Shown: piece after piece, positions 1 to 8,304 of the stretch
Numbering within the stretch: the first letter of the stretch is position 1
How the letters are laid out: every line of letters begins with the position of its first letter
Source: a candidate division LCP-89 bacterium B3_LCP
Lineage (GTDB): Bacteria; Electryoneota; B3-LCP
Reading direction: 5' to 3'
DNA length: 64,000 bases
Assembly (NCBI GenBank): GCA_005223185.1
Contig: NJBN01000001.1
Location: 496,001 to 560,000 of the forward strand
Position numbers and translations under genes: made by a program
The notes under the pieces: model-generated
The model's database searches: none
What the model saw: only the letters and a program-made list of their open reading frames with translations
Told to the model about the DNA's origin: nothing

Positions 1-612
1 ACCATCGTCTGAGGTTTGTCTAATACTGAATCCCTCATCACAATTGGAACCACCGAAAGTCCTCTCCCACTGTGTAATACCGTTGCTGTCAGTTCTAATG
101 ATAAAAATACTCTCTTCGCCGGGACCATATGACCAGGTTTCAGCAACAAGAATATATCCGTTATCACTGGTTTGTATTACGTCATTACCAGCGTCTCTGC
201 CTGTACCACCGTATGCTTCAGACCATTCTTCGTTTCCGTTTTCATCAGTTTTTATCAAATAAATATCGCAATCTCCCGGTCCGAATGAGAAGGTGTCACC
301 AATGATGATATATCCACCATCTGTGGTCTGTATTATACCAGTTCCGCTTTCATATGAAAACCCACCGAAAGTTTTTGTCCAGACGGTGTCACCATTGGCA
401 TCAACTTTCACAAGATATACATCAGCAGAACCATTACCGAAAGACGCTGTTTGTCCCACAGTAATAAAACCACCGTCCGTTGTCTGCTGCCCATCGAAGC
501 AGAAGTCACTTTCAATCCCTCCACAGGTTTGAATCCATTGGGTATTTGGCTGAGCATTAATTGAGAAAGCGAGAATAAAAATCGCTAACAAAGAAGTATG
601 AAATCTATGCAT
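1..612 (-). CDS. exported repeat protein, partial (C-terminus beyond window)
   Basis: The frame opens with ATG at 612 and runs without a stop for 204 codons to the window edge. A good Shine-Dalgarno (AGGAGGT) lies 6 bases before the ATG. Residues 1-20 look like a signal peptide (basic start, hydrophobic LLAIFILAF core, then NAQ). After it come tandem repeats of about 52 residues, four begun within the window. Each starts with W-x-x-T/A-x-GG, continues with QT-(T/S)-D-x-G-(Y/F)-I and closes with D-x-NG. Such W/GG/DGG repeats resemble beta-propeller-like or delta-60-like surface repeats. I infer an exported, probably T9SS-secreted or surface protein; the function is unknown and a C-terminal sorting domain would lie outside the window. 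Confidence 0.8.
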   Translation of the reverse strand, partial: MHRFHTSLLAIFILAFSINAQPNTQWIQTCGGIESDFCFDGQQTTDGGFITVGQTASFGNGSADVYLVKVDANGDTVWTKTFGGFSYESGTGIIQTTDGGYIIIGDTFSFGPGDCDIYLIKTDENGNEEWSEAYGGTGRDAGNDVIQTSDNGYILVAETWSYGPGEESIFIIRTDSNGITQWERTFGGSNCDEGFSIRQTSDDG

Positions 613-861
613 GATAGCACCTCCTAAACTTATTAATTGCATAACGAATGTCACTAAGTTGTTGACTCGTGTGCTGTAGGATATATTATCTCAAATTCTG
701 TGCCGTATAATTTAATCGACACAACTTTCCTGGTGTAATTATTTCCGCCTATAGTCAGGGATAAGAGAATTATCCCACTGAGTAGGTTTCCTGTTGTGTC
801 AGGCTTTGCCTTCGAAGTCTTGACCTGCTCCAGCGGGATGAAGCCTGCCCTCAACCGAATT
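613..861 (-). promoter_or_regulatory. foldable 5' leader of the repeat-protein gene
   Basis: This gene-free leader can form a long stem between 830-839 (ATCCCGCTGG on the minus strand) and 772-780 (CAGTGGGAT). It can alternatively form a perfect 7-bp hairpin at 758-776 (GGGATAA / TTATCCC, 5-base loop). The two structures share 772-776 and exclude each other. One minus-strand frame (654-815) also reads like a decayed T9SS sorting-domain tail. I recognise no known riboswitch class, so the leader role is inference. Confidence 0.35.
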
Positions 862-867
862 ACCTCT

Positions 868-896
868 AATATACACAATATTTTCGGTTTTGTCAA
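868..896 (-). promoter_or_regulatory. sigma70-type promoter
   Basis: Reading the minus strand, TTGACA (896-891) and TATATT (873-868) are separated by exactly 17 bases. The predicted transcript starts near 861 and leads to the exported repeat protein at 612, giving a leader of about 250 bases. The spacer contains ACCGAAAATATTG, shared with the promoter of the second C25 protease. Confidence 0.7.
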
Positions 897-932
897 GTGG
901 TTTGTTTTTTTGGGGGGATTTTCTCGAAAAAA

Positions 933-1134
933 GCGTCAGGTCTCCGTTGCACTAAGGACCTAACGCAACATGTAAAGCGGGGGCAAGCCCCCGCGCTACC
1001 TTTTGTCGGGGTCAGGGACGGCCCATGCCGAAGGACAGGCAAGCCCGAATACGGGATAAGGAAAGGGCGGACACAGAGGTCTGCTCGGGGGAAGCCTTGT
1101 GAATTAAAAAAAGGGCAGACACATAGGTCCGCCC
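933..1134. repeat. cluster of hairpin repeats
   Basis: Four hairpins lie in a stretch without a gene. 933-966 is a 10-bp stem with one mismatch (GCGTCAGGTC / GACCTAACGC). 977-994 is a perfect 7-bp GC stem with a CAAG loop. 1065-1084 and 1113-1134 are two copies of one element (GGGCRGACACAKAGGTCYGC), each able to fold. They look like dispersed intergenic repeats. The rest of 897-1161 shows no gene. Confidence 0.55.
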
Positions 1135-1161
1135 CTACAGTATTTCAGAGTCAGTGTGGGA

Positions 1162-2322
1162 TTATCTGGCTCTCTGCTGTGCTTCTTTGATCAGGCTCTT
1201 GCCTATAACCACTCGCTGGATCTGGTTGGTGCCTTCGTAGATCTGGGTGATCTTGGCGTCGCGCATGTATTTCTCTATGGGATAGTCCTTCATGTAACCA
1301 TAACCACCGAACAACTGCACTGCGTCAGTGGTTACTTTCATGGCTACATCTGAACACTTCAGCTTGGACATGGCGGAGAGCTTGGCAACGTTCTTTTCAC
1401 CAGCATCAATAGCGCGGGAAGCTTTATATAGAAGCGCTCGAGCGGATTCTATTTCCGTAGCCATGTCAGCCAACATCCACTGAATACCCTGGAAATCGGC
1501 GATCGCCTGCCCGAACTGTTCCCGCTGACGGACGTAATCAATAGCCAGATCAAAAGCACCCTGAGCGATCCCCAACGCTTGTGCGGCTACTCCGGGGCGC
1601 GAACGATCCAGAGTCTGCATAGCAGTGATAAAGCCCCGCCCGGTTTTGCCCAGCAGGTTTTCCTTGGGAACCTTGCAATCCTGAAAGATCAGCTCGCGGG
1701 TTGCGGAGGCGCGGATTCCTAATTTGTCCTCTTCCTTGCCGTAAGAAAACCCTTCCATGCCATCTTCAACGATGAAAGCGGAAGTGCCCATAACGCCCTT
1801 ACTCTGATCCGTAGAAGCAATCACCGTATAGACTTTAGCCACTCCGGCGTTGGTGATGAAATGCTTCAAACCGTTCAGAATATAGTAATCACCCTCTTCA
1901 CGAGCGGTGGTTTGCATATTAGATGCATCTGATCCGGCAGCAGGTTCAGTCAATCCAAATCCAGCCAGGATTTCACCACTGGCTAATTTGGGCAGAAAGC
2001 GTCTCTTCTGTTCCTCTGTACCTGATATGATGATCGGAAAAGTACCCAGGGCAGTAGCAGCTACAGCAAGAGCGATACCGCCGCATGCTCGGGACAGTTC
2101 TTCGATGATCAGCACCAAATCGAGGACTCCGCCAACACTGCCACCGTATTCTTCATCGATATAGCAGCCGTAGAAACCAGCCTGGGCAAAAACTTTGACC
2201 AAGTCCCAGGGGAATTCACCGGTACGGTCACATTCGGCAGCTCTAGGGCGCACTTTTTCTTCAGCGATGCGTCGCGCTAACCGACGCAGCTCCTGTTGAT
2301 CTTCAGTAAGGAGGTCGGACAT
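1162..2322 (-). CDS. acyl-CoA dehydrogenase
   Basis: 386 residues, the normal length for the soluble FAD-dependent acyl-CoA dehydrogenase family, which introduces the alpha-beta double bond into acyl-CoA and passes electrons to ETF. Family marks are GFGLTEPAAGSDASN in the middle domain and YEGTNQIQRVVIGKSL near the C-terminus, the segment holding the catalytic Glu in short-chain enzymes. A weak Shine-Dalgarno (TTGGAG) precedes the start. It sits last in the long minus-strand block after rnc, about 380 bases downstream. With the 3-hydroxyacyl-CoA dehydrogenase at 12486 it suggests butyryl- or short-chain acyl-CoA metabolism; the chain length cannot be read from sequence. No etfAB genes lie in the window. 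Confidence 0.93.
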   Translation of the reverse strand: MSDLLTEDQQELRRLARRIAEEKVRPRAAECDRTGEFPWDLVKVFAQAGFYGCYIDEEYGGSVGGVLDLVLIIEELSRACGGIALAVAATALGTFPIIISGTEEQKRRFLPKLASGEILAGFGLTEPAAGSDASNMQTTAREEGDYYILNGLKHFITNAGVAKVYTVIASTDQSKGVMGTSAFIVEDGMEGFSYGKEEDKLGIRASATRELIFQDCKVPKENLLGKTGRGFITAMQTLDRSRPGVAAQALGIAQGAFDLAIDYVRQREQFGQAIADFQGIQWMLADMATEIESARALLYKASRAIDAGEKNVAKLSAMSKLKCSDVAMKVTTDAVQLFGGYGYMKDYPIEKYMRDAKITQIYEGTNQIQRVVIGKSLIKEAQQRAR

Positions 2323-2416
2323 CTTATGAACTCCAAGAATCTTAGGTTATTTTTACTTTCTATGAACAACATGATTAGGATGAGCATCTGGAATGGTTGT
2401 TCATGTCGATTGATGA

Positions 2417-2646
2417 CTAATTATTTGATATTAACTCGTTAACTGCCGTGAAAGTCTCACTGGCGATAAAGGCATGCCCTGCCTTATTTGGATGATACCC
2501 GTCGTCAACGAATAGATGTGAGTTACGGCCGTGCCCGAAGACGATTTCCAACTACCAAAATTAATCTGTGTATGATACGCATCTTTCGTTCAATGTAAAG
2601 CTGACTTGGGTATCACTAACTGGATTTCTGTGTGGAGGGTGTCCAT
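2417..2646 (-). pseudogene. remnant of SGNH/GDSL hydrolase-like gene
   Basis: Between rnc and the acyl-CoA dehydrogenase, the minus-strand frame 2551-2417 ends in LFVDDGYHPNKAGH and then a stop. This matches block V of SGNH hydrolases, where the catalytic Asp and His lie in a D-G-x-H-P-N-x-x-G-H pattern. Upstream at 2646 is an ATG with AGGAG 6 bases before it, but that frame stops after 18 codons. Only about 230 bases separate start and stop, too short for a hydrolase (usually about 200 residues). I read it as an internally deleted, frame-broken gene. No functional product is expected. Confidence 0.4.
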
Positions 2647-2699
2647 GTGAAACTCCTAAGAATTGTTAAAAACTAAGCCATATAAGGCTTGCTGGCATC

Positions 2700-3452
2700 T
2701 TATGCACCTTCAGTTTTTAACGATTTTGAGAACTTTACACCTTTTCTTGCAGCTTGTTGTTCTGCTTCTTTCTTAGTCCTCCCGGAACCAGTCCCTACTA
2801 AAGTATCATCGAGGTAAACTTCGATCAAATAGCGTTTATCGTGATCCGGTCCTGATTCATCAATGACTTTGTATATCGGAGGATTGCCGCCGCGTGCTTG
2901 AGAATATTCCTGCAATACGCTTTTGTAGTTTCGATGCGACTTTTTGTTCAGAATGTGGCTCGCATCAGTAAGCAGGAAACGGTGGATGAAGGCAGCGGCA
3001 AGTTCTAAGCCGCGATCTAAAAAGATGGCACCGACTAAAGCTTCAAAGGCATCCTCTAATATGGAATCCCGGTCGCGTCCACCAGATTTAGCTTCATTTT
3101 CGCTTAGGAAGATATACTTCCCCAGTTCTATTTTGCGTGCCTGTTCCGCCAATACCGTACCACTGACGATAGTGGATTTCCAGGTAGTCATGACTCCTTC
3201 AGCATCACCGGAACCTGATCGGAAGAAATGATCCGAAACGACCAGGTTAATAACTGCATCTCCCAAGAATTCAAGCCGTTCGTTGGAATGAATACGCCTT
3301 TCACCGGTAGTGTCCAGATAGGAACGGTGCTTTAGCGCGTTCAATAACAGTGCCGGATCGCGAAAGTGATAGTCAATACGTTTTTCGAGACTCCGGAGCT
3401 GCGGGCGAAATTGCGATGAAACTCTGGAATATTTCCACCAGTGCCAGAACAA
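2700..3452 (-). CDS. rnc: ribonuclease III
   Basis: 250 residues. RNase III cleaves double-stranded RNA in rRNA processing and mRNA turnover. The catalytic signature NERLEFLGDAVI (about residues 57-68) is intact, and the second acidic cluster (DSILEDAFEALVGAIFLD) follows. The C-terminal third is a double-stranded RNA-binding domain, from SVLQEYSQARGG to KKEAEQQAARKGV. The N-terminus carries about 20 extra residues rich in Trp and Arg before the conserved domain. It follows fabF by 15 bases, the common fabF-rnc arrangement, so it is probably the last gene of the yceD-fab operon. Confidence 0.96.
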   Translation of the reverse strand: MFWHWWKYSRVSSQFRPQLRSLEKRIDYHFRDPALLLNALKHRSYLDTTGERRIHSNERLEFLGDAVINLVVSDHFFRSGSGDAEGVMTTWKSTIVSGTVLAEQARKIELGKYIFLSENEAKSGGRDRDSILEDAFEALVGAIFLDRGLELAAAFIHRFLLTDASHILNKKSHRNYKSVLQEYSQARGGNPPIYKVIDESGPDHDKRYLIEVYLDDTLVGTGSGRTKKEAEQQAARKGVKFSKSLKTEGA

Positions 3453-3467
3453 TCCAGATACCCCGCT

Positions 3468-4709
3468 CTACTCGTCAAAAGAAGTGAAGATCAAGCACGC
3501 ATTGTGACCGCCGAAACCGAAGGCGTTGTTCAAAGCAGCTCCAATTTTTCGACTCTTAGGTTCATTTGGCGTCACATCCAGATCGCATTCGGGATCGGGT
3601 GTAGTGTAATTGATAGTGGGTGGAACCGTTTCGTTTTGAATCGCTAACGCACACACTATCGATTCTGCAGCACCGGCAGCGCCTAAAAGGTGCCCTGTCA
3701 TTGATTTGGTTGAGCTTATACTCAACTTGCGGGCATGCTCGCCGAAGACAGTCTTAAGCGCTTCAGTTTCGGTCTTGTCATTGAACGGAGTAGAAGTGCC
3801 GTGAGCATTCACGTAATCGATATCTTCCGTATTTAATCCGGCAGTTTTCAGGGCAGCTCGCATAGCTCGCACCGCGCCTTCGCCACCCGGCGCCGGAGCG
3901 GTAATATGATGTGCATCAGCGGAAATTCCCAGACCACTCAGTTCGCAGATGATTTCAGCGCCACGATTTCGAGCATGTTCCAAGGTTTCCAATACCAGCA
4001 TTCCTGAGCCTTCCCCCATGACGAATCCATCACGATCCAGGTCAAAGGGACGGCTGGCGCGTTCTGGTTCATCATTGCGTGTGGAAAGAGCCCTCATAGC
4101 ATTGAAGCCTCCCAATCCAATCTCGGTGATGGCACCTTCGGACCCTCCAGCCAGCATTACGTCAGCGTCACCAAACTGCAGATGACGCATTGCCGCGCCG
4201 ATAGCGTGACTGCCGGTGGCACAGGCAGACGTAGTGGCGTAATTGGGCCCTCGCAGTTGATGTTTCATGGATATCTGACCAGCGGCGATGTCCGAAATCA
4301 TAGTAGGGATGAAGAAGGGACTGATGCGGCGCGGACCATGTTCAAACACTTCATAGCACTGTGCCGCGAAAATGTGAATCCCACCGATACCAGATCCCAC
4401 AATTACGCCGACGCGATCTTTATCGCAGCTATCTTCATTGACATTGGCTTGTTCAAGCGCTTGTGCCGCTGCCGCCATAGCGTACTGACAGAACGGATCC
4501 ATGCGTTTTGCTTCGCGTGGATGCAGATATTCCTTAATGTCAAAGTCTCTTATCTCGCAGGCGAAATGCGTGGCATGATTGGAAGTATCGAAGCCAGTAA
4601 TCGATGCGGCCCCGCTTTTCCCAGCCATCAGATTTTTCCAGAAATCAGGCACACTATTGCCGATAGGAGTTATTACCCCCATCCCAGTAACAACGACCCG
4701 GTTATTCAT
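3468..4709 (-). CDS. fabF: beta-ketoacyl-ACP synthase II
   Basis: 413 residues, full length for FabF, which condenses malonyl-ACP with a growing acyl-ACP in type II fatty-acid synthesis. The active-site triad is visible: Cys in [13 protein letters not shown], His in [12 protein letters not shown] and His in [11 protein letters not shown]. It starts 30 bases after acpP and is followed closely by rnc, as in many bacterial fab operons. Transcription probably comes from the promoter before yceD at about 8840. Nothing unusual is seen in the sequence. Confidence 0.97.
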   Translation of the reverse strand: MNNRVVVTGMGVITPIGNSVPDFWKNLMAGKSGAASITGFDTSNHATHFACEIRDFDIKEYLHPREAKRMDPFCQYAMAAAAQALEQANVNEDSCDKDRVGVIVGSGIGGIHIFAAQCYEVFEHGPRRISPFFIPTMISDIAAGQISMKHQLRGPNYATTSACATGSHAIGAAMRHLQFGDADVMLAGGSEGAITEIGLGGFNAMRALSTRNDEPERASRPFDLDRDGFVMGEGSGMLVLETLEHARNRGAEIICELSGLGISADAHHITAPAPGGEGAVRAMRAALKTAGLNTEDIDYVNAHGTSTPFNDKTETEALKTVFGEHARKLSISSTKSMTGHLLGAAGAAESIVCALAIQNETVPPTINYTTPDPECDLDVTPNEPKSRKIGAALNNAFGFGGHNACLIFTSFDE

Positions 4710-4738
4710 ATCAATCTCAGGTAAAATTTGAATTACAG

Positions 4739-4972
4739 TTAACCGATGCGTTCTTTTAGATAATTAATTGCATCCCCGACGCTGGTCATCTTTTCAGCAT
4801 CCTCTTCGGGAATTTCAATTCCGAATTCTTTCTCGAAGGCGAGAACTAATTCGACCGTGCCCAGAGAATCTGCGCCCAGATCATTGATAAAGGATGCTTC
4901 GGGTACCACTTCCGTAACGTCCACACCGAGTTCATTAACGATAATTTCCTTAACTTTGTCCTCAAGTGCCAT
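4739..4972 (-). CDS. acpP: acyl carrier protein
   Basis: 77 residues starting [13 protein letters not shown] choose the ATG at 4972 because GGAGG lies 6-7 bases before it; an ATG four codons upstream overlaps that Shine-Dalgarno. The phosphopantetheine attachment Ser is in [11 protein letters not shown], and the protein is acidic as expected. It carries the growing acyl chain in fatty-acid synthesis and probably also donates acyl groups to PlsX and the lipid A enzymes. It lies between fabD and fabF; a fabG normally found just upstream is absent here. Confidence 0.97.
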   Translation of the reverse strand: MALEDKVKEIIVNELGVDVTEVVPEASFINDLGADSLGTVELVLAFEKEFGIEIPEEDAEKMTSVGDAINYLKERIG

Positions 4973-5009
4973 GTTTGCCTCCATGATTTGTTGAACTTGT
5001 ATCTAATTT

Positions 5010-5942
5010 CTAATTAATTACTTGGTTAACTCCATCAAATGACTCAACAGTTCCAACTGCGATTCCAGTTAGACCGCGATCAATTCGTTTCAACAGACCG
5101 GTAAGTACCTGTCCGGGTCCGATTTCCATAAATGTTGCAGCGCCATCGTTAATCATCGCCTGGATGGACTGCAGCCACAATACTGGCGATAGAAGCTGCT
5201 CTTTTAAAGCGTGCCGGATCTCATCTGGTTCGATCAGTGGAGAAGCATTCGCATTTGCGTAAACCGGACAACGCGGTGGATTTATTTCTACATTATCCAA
5301 AGCCTCGAACAACGATTCCCGGGCAGGTTCCATTAAGGGTGAGTGAAATGCTCCAGAAACGACCAATTGCTTTGCCAACTTAGCGCCGCTGTCTTTGGCA
5401 ATCTCCATCGCCTTTATTACGCCTTCGATACTCCCTGATATAGCCACCTGACCGGGAGAATTGAAGTTTGCGGGCTGCACGATGCCGTATTCTTTAGCTT
5501 GATCGCAGACAGCGCGAACCTGCGTTTCCTCTAACCCGATAATTGCTGCCATCGTTCCCGGATTGGTTTCACCTGCACTTTGCATTCCCAGTCCGCGGAC
5601 TTTAACGACTTTCAGCGCTGCTTCAAAATCCAAGGCGCCAGCGGCATACAGGGCTGAATATTCTCCAAGGCTGTGGCCGGCGGACATATCGGGACTTATC
5701 TCCCTTTCCGCCAGAAGGTCTGCTACAATAGCGCTATGAACAAACAGAGCGGGTTGCGTGTATTTAGTCTGTTTTAAAGTCTCTTCTGGACCTTCAAAAC
5801 AGATCTTTGAAAGCGGTTCACCTAATAGTTCATCCGCTTGTTGGAACCTTCGTTGTGCTAAAGTAAAATTATCAACTAAGTCCTTTCCCATACCTACGAC
5901 TTGTGAAGCCTGACCGGGGCACAGGTAAGCTAGTTTTGGCAT
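5010..5942 (-). CDS. fabD: malonyl-CoA:ACP transacylase
   Basis: 310 residues, standard for FabD, which loads malonyl groups from CoA onto ACP. The nucleophile elbow AGHSLGEYSAL with the catalytic Ser and the partner His in SGAFHSPLM are both present, and the N-terminal CPGQASQVVGMGKDL matches the family. It is preceded by fabH (13 bases) and followed by acpP (about 37 bases), so it is cotranscribed. The usual next gene, fabG, is missing and must be elsewhere in the genome if present. Confidence 0.97.
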   Translation of the reverse strand: MPKLAYLCPGQASQVVGMGKDLVDNFTLAQRRFQQADELLGEPLSKICFEGPEETLKQTKYTQPALFVHSAIVADLLAEREISPDMSAGHSLGEYSALYAAGALDFEAALKVVKVRGLGMQSAGETNPGTMAAIIGLEETQVRAVCDQAKEYGIVQPANFNSPGQVAISGSIEGVIKAMEIAKDSGAKLAKQLVVSGAFHSPLMEPARESLFEALDNVEINPPRCPVYANANASPLIEPDEIRHALKEQLLSPVLWLQSIQAMINDGAATFMEIGPGQVLTGLLKRIDRGLTGIAVGTVESFDGVNQVIN

Positions 5943-5955
5943 AAATTAATGCTCC

Positions 5956-6939
5956 TTAGAACTTGACAATGGCAGAAGCCCAGGTGAATCCGCCGCCGAA
6001 GACCACCATGAGGCAGGTCATCCCGGGTAGAAGGCGACCTGTCCGGCGTGCTTCATTCAAGGCGATGGGAATGGAAGCGGCTGAAGTATTACCATAGCGG
6101 TCAATATTAATGACTACCTTCTCACGGGGAATGCCGATGCGCTTTGCCGTGGCGTCCATTATGCGGACATTCGCCTGATGTGGGATCAATAGATCAATGT
6201 CGTTTCCTGTCAATCCGGCTTCATCAAGCGCTCGCTGGGCGGAATCTCCCATAGCTTTAACAGCATGGAGAAACACATCTCGCCCCGCCATTTTCAGATA
6301 ATGATCCCTGTTATCGACAGACTCATAGGAGGCGGGCGAAACTGTTCCCCCACCTGAACTGTACAGCAAGTGAGCCAGTCTGCCGTCAGACCCCATGTAC
6401 GAGGCGATGATTCCTTTTTCGCTATCCGATTTTGTCACCACCGCCGCGCCTGCGCCATCGCCGAACAGAACACAGGTGTTGCGATCACTCCAGTCTGTAA
6501 CATGCGTCATACACTCCGAGCCAATGACGAGGATCTTGGTATATTTCCCAGTTGCTATCATATTATCAGCGATGCTTAAGGCGTAAAGAAACCCCGAACA
6601 GGCAGCGCCAATATCAAATACAACTGCGTTGTGAGCACCCAACCGAGCTTGCACAAAAATTGAAGTGGAAGGAAAACGCATATCGCCTGTGACAGTTGCC
6701 AGTATGATCATATCAAGTTCGGATGCGCCCAGCCCTGCTTCTTCAAGTGCCTGCCGGGAAGCTTCTACACAGAAATCAGAGTTATTCTGTTCTGGTTCTT
6801 TGATATGTCTTTCATGGATGCCGGTGCGTTCAATGATCCATTGATCGGTAGTATCGACCATCTTTTCTAAGTCAAAATTGGTCAGTATTCTTTCAGGAAC
6901 GCTATGGCCAGTTCCTATTATCTTTGTACGAGGTGTCAC
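5956..6939 (-). CDS. fabH: beta-ketoacyl-ACP synthase III
   Basis: 327 residues. FabH starts fatty-acid synthesis by condensing acetyl-CoA (or branched acyl-CoA) with malonyl-ACP. The Cys-His-Asn triad is visible in GAACSGFLYAL, LIPHQANVRIM and GNTSAASIP. The N-terminus (TKIIGTGHSVPERILTN) is typical. Its start overlaps the plsX stop by 4 bases, indicating translational coupling. Primer preference (straight or branched) cannot be told from this sequence. Confidence 0.97.
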   Translation of the reverse strand: MTPRTKIIGTGHSVPERILTNFDLEKMVDTTDQWIIERTGIHERHIKEPEQNNSDFCVEASRQALEEAGLGASELDMIILATVTGDMRFPSTSIFVQARLGAHNAVVFDIGAACSGFLYALSIADNMIATGKYTKILVIGSECMTHVTDWSDRNTCVLFGDGAGAAVVTKSDSEKGIIASYMGSDGRLAHLLYSSGGGTVSPASYESVDNRDHYLKMAGRDVFLHAVKAMGDSAQRALDEAGLTGNDIDLLIPHQANVRIMDATAKRIGIPREKVVINIDRYGNTSAASIPIALNEARRTGRLLPGMTCLMVVFGGGFTWASAIVKF

Positions 6940-7985
6940 TGTTTATCTCCTGAAGGCCGCCACCGGAAGCGCCCCAATAGGGCTTTGGTCTTAATGATGG
7001 CTGACCACTGACCCATTTCAGTTAGCTGTTCACGAATTTTTTCATTGACGCGCAGATTAACCATCTTTATGGCTTCACCTATTGCATTGGTAATCGCTTT
7101 CGGCGTAGAATGACCATGGCTGATGATCGATACGCCGTTCACCCCTAAGAGAGGCACTCCACCAAATTCCTGATAATCGAAAGAGGGAATCAAATCGTTT
7201 ATAAGTGGGTCATAGTCTTTATCACCCGATTTATGACTTTTATAGCTATGAGTAAGCATTTCAGGAATGGATTCGGCGAATTTTAGCAGGACATTTCCCA
7301 TAAACCCATCGCAAACGATGACATCCGCCTTATCACTATAAATATCGTGTCCCTCGATGTTGCCGATGAAATTCAATTCCGGGACGATCTCCAATAACTC
7401 GTAAGCATCTCTGGTAATATTGCTCCCTTTGCGGCTCTCTTCTCCGTTTGACAGCAAAGCTACCTTAGGCTTTTCGATCCCATCCAGATGCTGCCTGAAG
7501 ATTGTACCCATAGCAGCAAACTGCAGGAGATGTATGGGACGACTTGAAGTGTTGGCTCCGACGTCCAAAATGAAAGTATTGCCACCAGGCGTGGGGAAAT
7601 AGCTTCCGATTGCCGGCCGTAAAACGGATTCAAGCAGCCCTAATTCCTGAATAGAAGCAACGATCTGCGCACCAGTACTCCCGGCTGATACGACTGCATC
7701 GACTTCACCCCGTCGGCAGGAACCCAAGGCTACCAAGATCGAGGCATCAGGCTTAGATATCAGAGCTTCAACAGGGCTCTCGGTATCTGAGATCAGACTG
7801 GGTCCATCCTGAAAAGAAAATCTCTTCGGATCACCCTCATATCTGTGCAATAGAGACTTAAGAGTGCCGGGATCACCAACCAGCTTGAGAGATAAATCTT
7901 CCCAGCGCCTGGAAGCTTCTATCGCTCCCTGAATGATGGCATCAGGTGCATTTTCCCCCCCTAATGTGTCAAGGGCAATTCGCAT
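6936..7985 (-). CDS. plsX: phosphate acyltransferase PlsX
   Basis: 349 residues. PlsX converts acyl-ACP to acyl-phosphate for phospholipid synthesis at the inner membrane surface. The family start MRIALDTLGGENAPDAII and the GxDAxVSAGSTGA-type segment (EVDAVVSAGSTGAQIVA) are clear. It lies in the conserved rpmF-plsX-fabH order, about 88 bases after rpmF, and overlaps fabH by 4 bases. Linking PlsX with FabH in one operon couples phospholipid and fatty-acid initiation, as in many bacteria. Confidence 0.96.
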   Translation of the reverse strand: MRIALDTLGGENAPDAIIQGAIEASRRWEDLSLKLVGDPGTLKSLLHRYEGDPKRFSFQDGPSLISDTESPVEALISKPDASILVALGSCRRGEVDAVVSAGSTGAQIVASIQELGLLESVLRPAIGSYFPTPGGNTFILDVGANTSSRPIHLLQFAAMGTIFRQHLDGIEKPKVALLSNGEESRKGSNITRDAYELLEIVPELNFIGNIEGHDIYSDKADVIVCDGFMGNVLLKFAESIPEMLTHSYKSHKSGDKDYDPLINDLIPSFDYQEFGGVPLLGVNGVSIISHGHSTPKAITNAIGEAIKMVNLRVNEKIREQLTEMGQWSAIIKTKALLGRFRWRPSGDKQ

Positions 7986-8073
7986 GTTGCGGGTTGCTGA
8001 AGCAGCGTTCCACCTTCTTATAAAGATACGACTCAGGTGGACGGATTTTCTCTTTACTTCCTGGGTATAGGTA

Positions 8074-8256
8074 TTAAGCTTCTTCGGGGATAATTACCTT
8101 GCGATCCCGATAGAATCCACAATTGGGGCAAACGTGGTGGGGCAGCTTGGGTTCACCACAACTCGGGCAAGTCGATAAATTCGGCGCTTCGAGTTTGAAG
8201 TGAGTTCTCCGCTTGTCACGTCTTGATTTAGATAATCTTCTTTTCGGTACAGCCAC
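8074..8256 (-). CDS. rpmF: 50S ribosomal protein L32
   Basis: 60 residues, normal for bL32. The start MAVPKRRLSKSRRDKRRTH is characteristic, and the four-Cys zinc ribbon is complete: CPSCGEPKLPHHVCPNCG. It sits between yceD and plsX, the standard bacterial order, and is transcribed from the promoter before yceD. Because it retains all four cysteines it is the zinc-binding form rather than the Cys-less paralogue used under zinc shortage. Confidence 0.97.
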   Translation of the reverse strand: MAVPKRRLSKSRRDKRRTHFKLEAPNLSTCPSCGEPKLPHHVCPNCGFYRDRKVIIPEEA

Positions 8257-8304
8257 TATTTACTCCATATTTCATGACAGGTACAGTATCTGTCATTGCC
8301 ATTC

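Noticed and set aside
897-1190. 97-residue plus-strand open frame
   Set aside because: It consists of hairpin repeats; its Arg/Gly-rich translation mirrors the repeats.
4182-4724. 180-residue plus-strand open frame
   Set aside because: Fully antisense to fabF; no motif or start signal.
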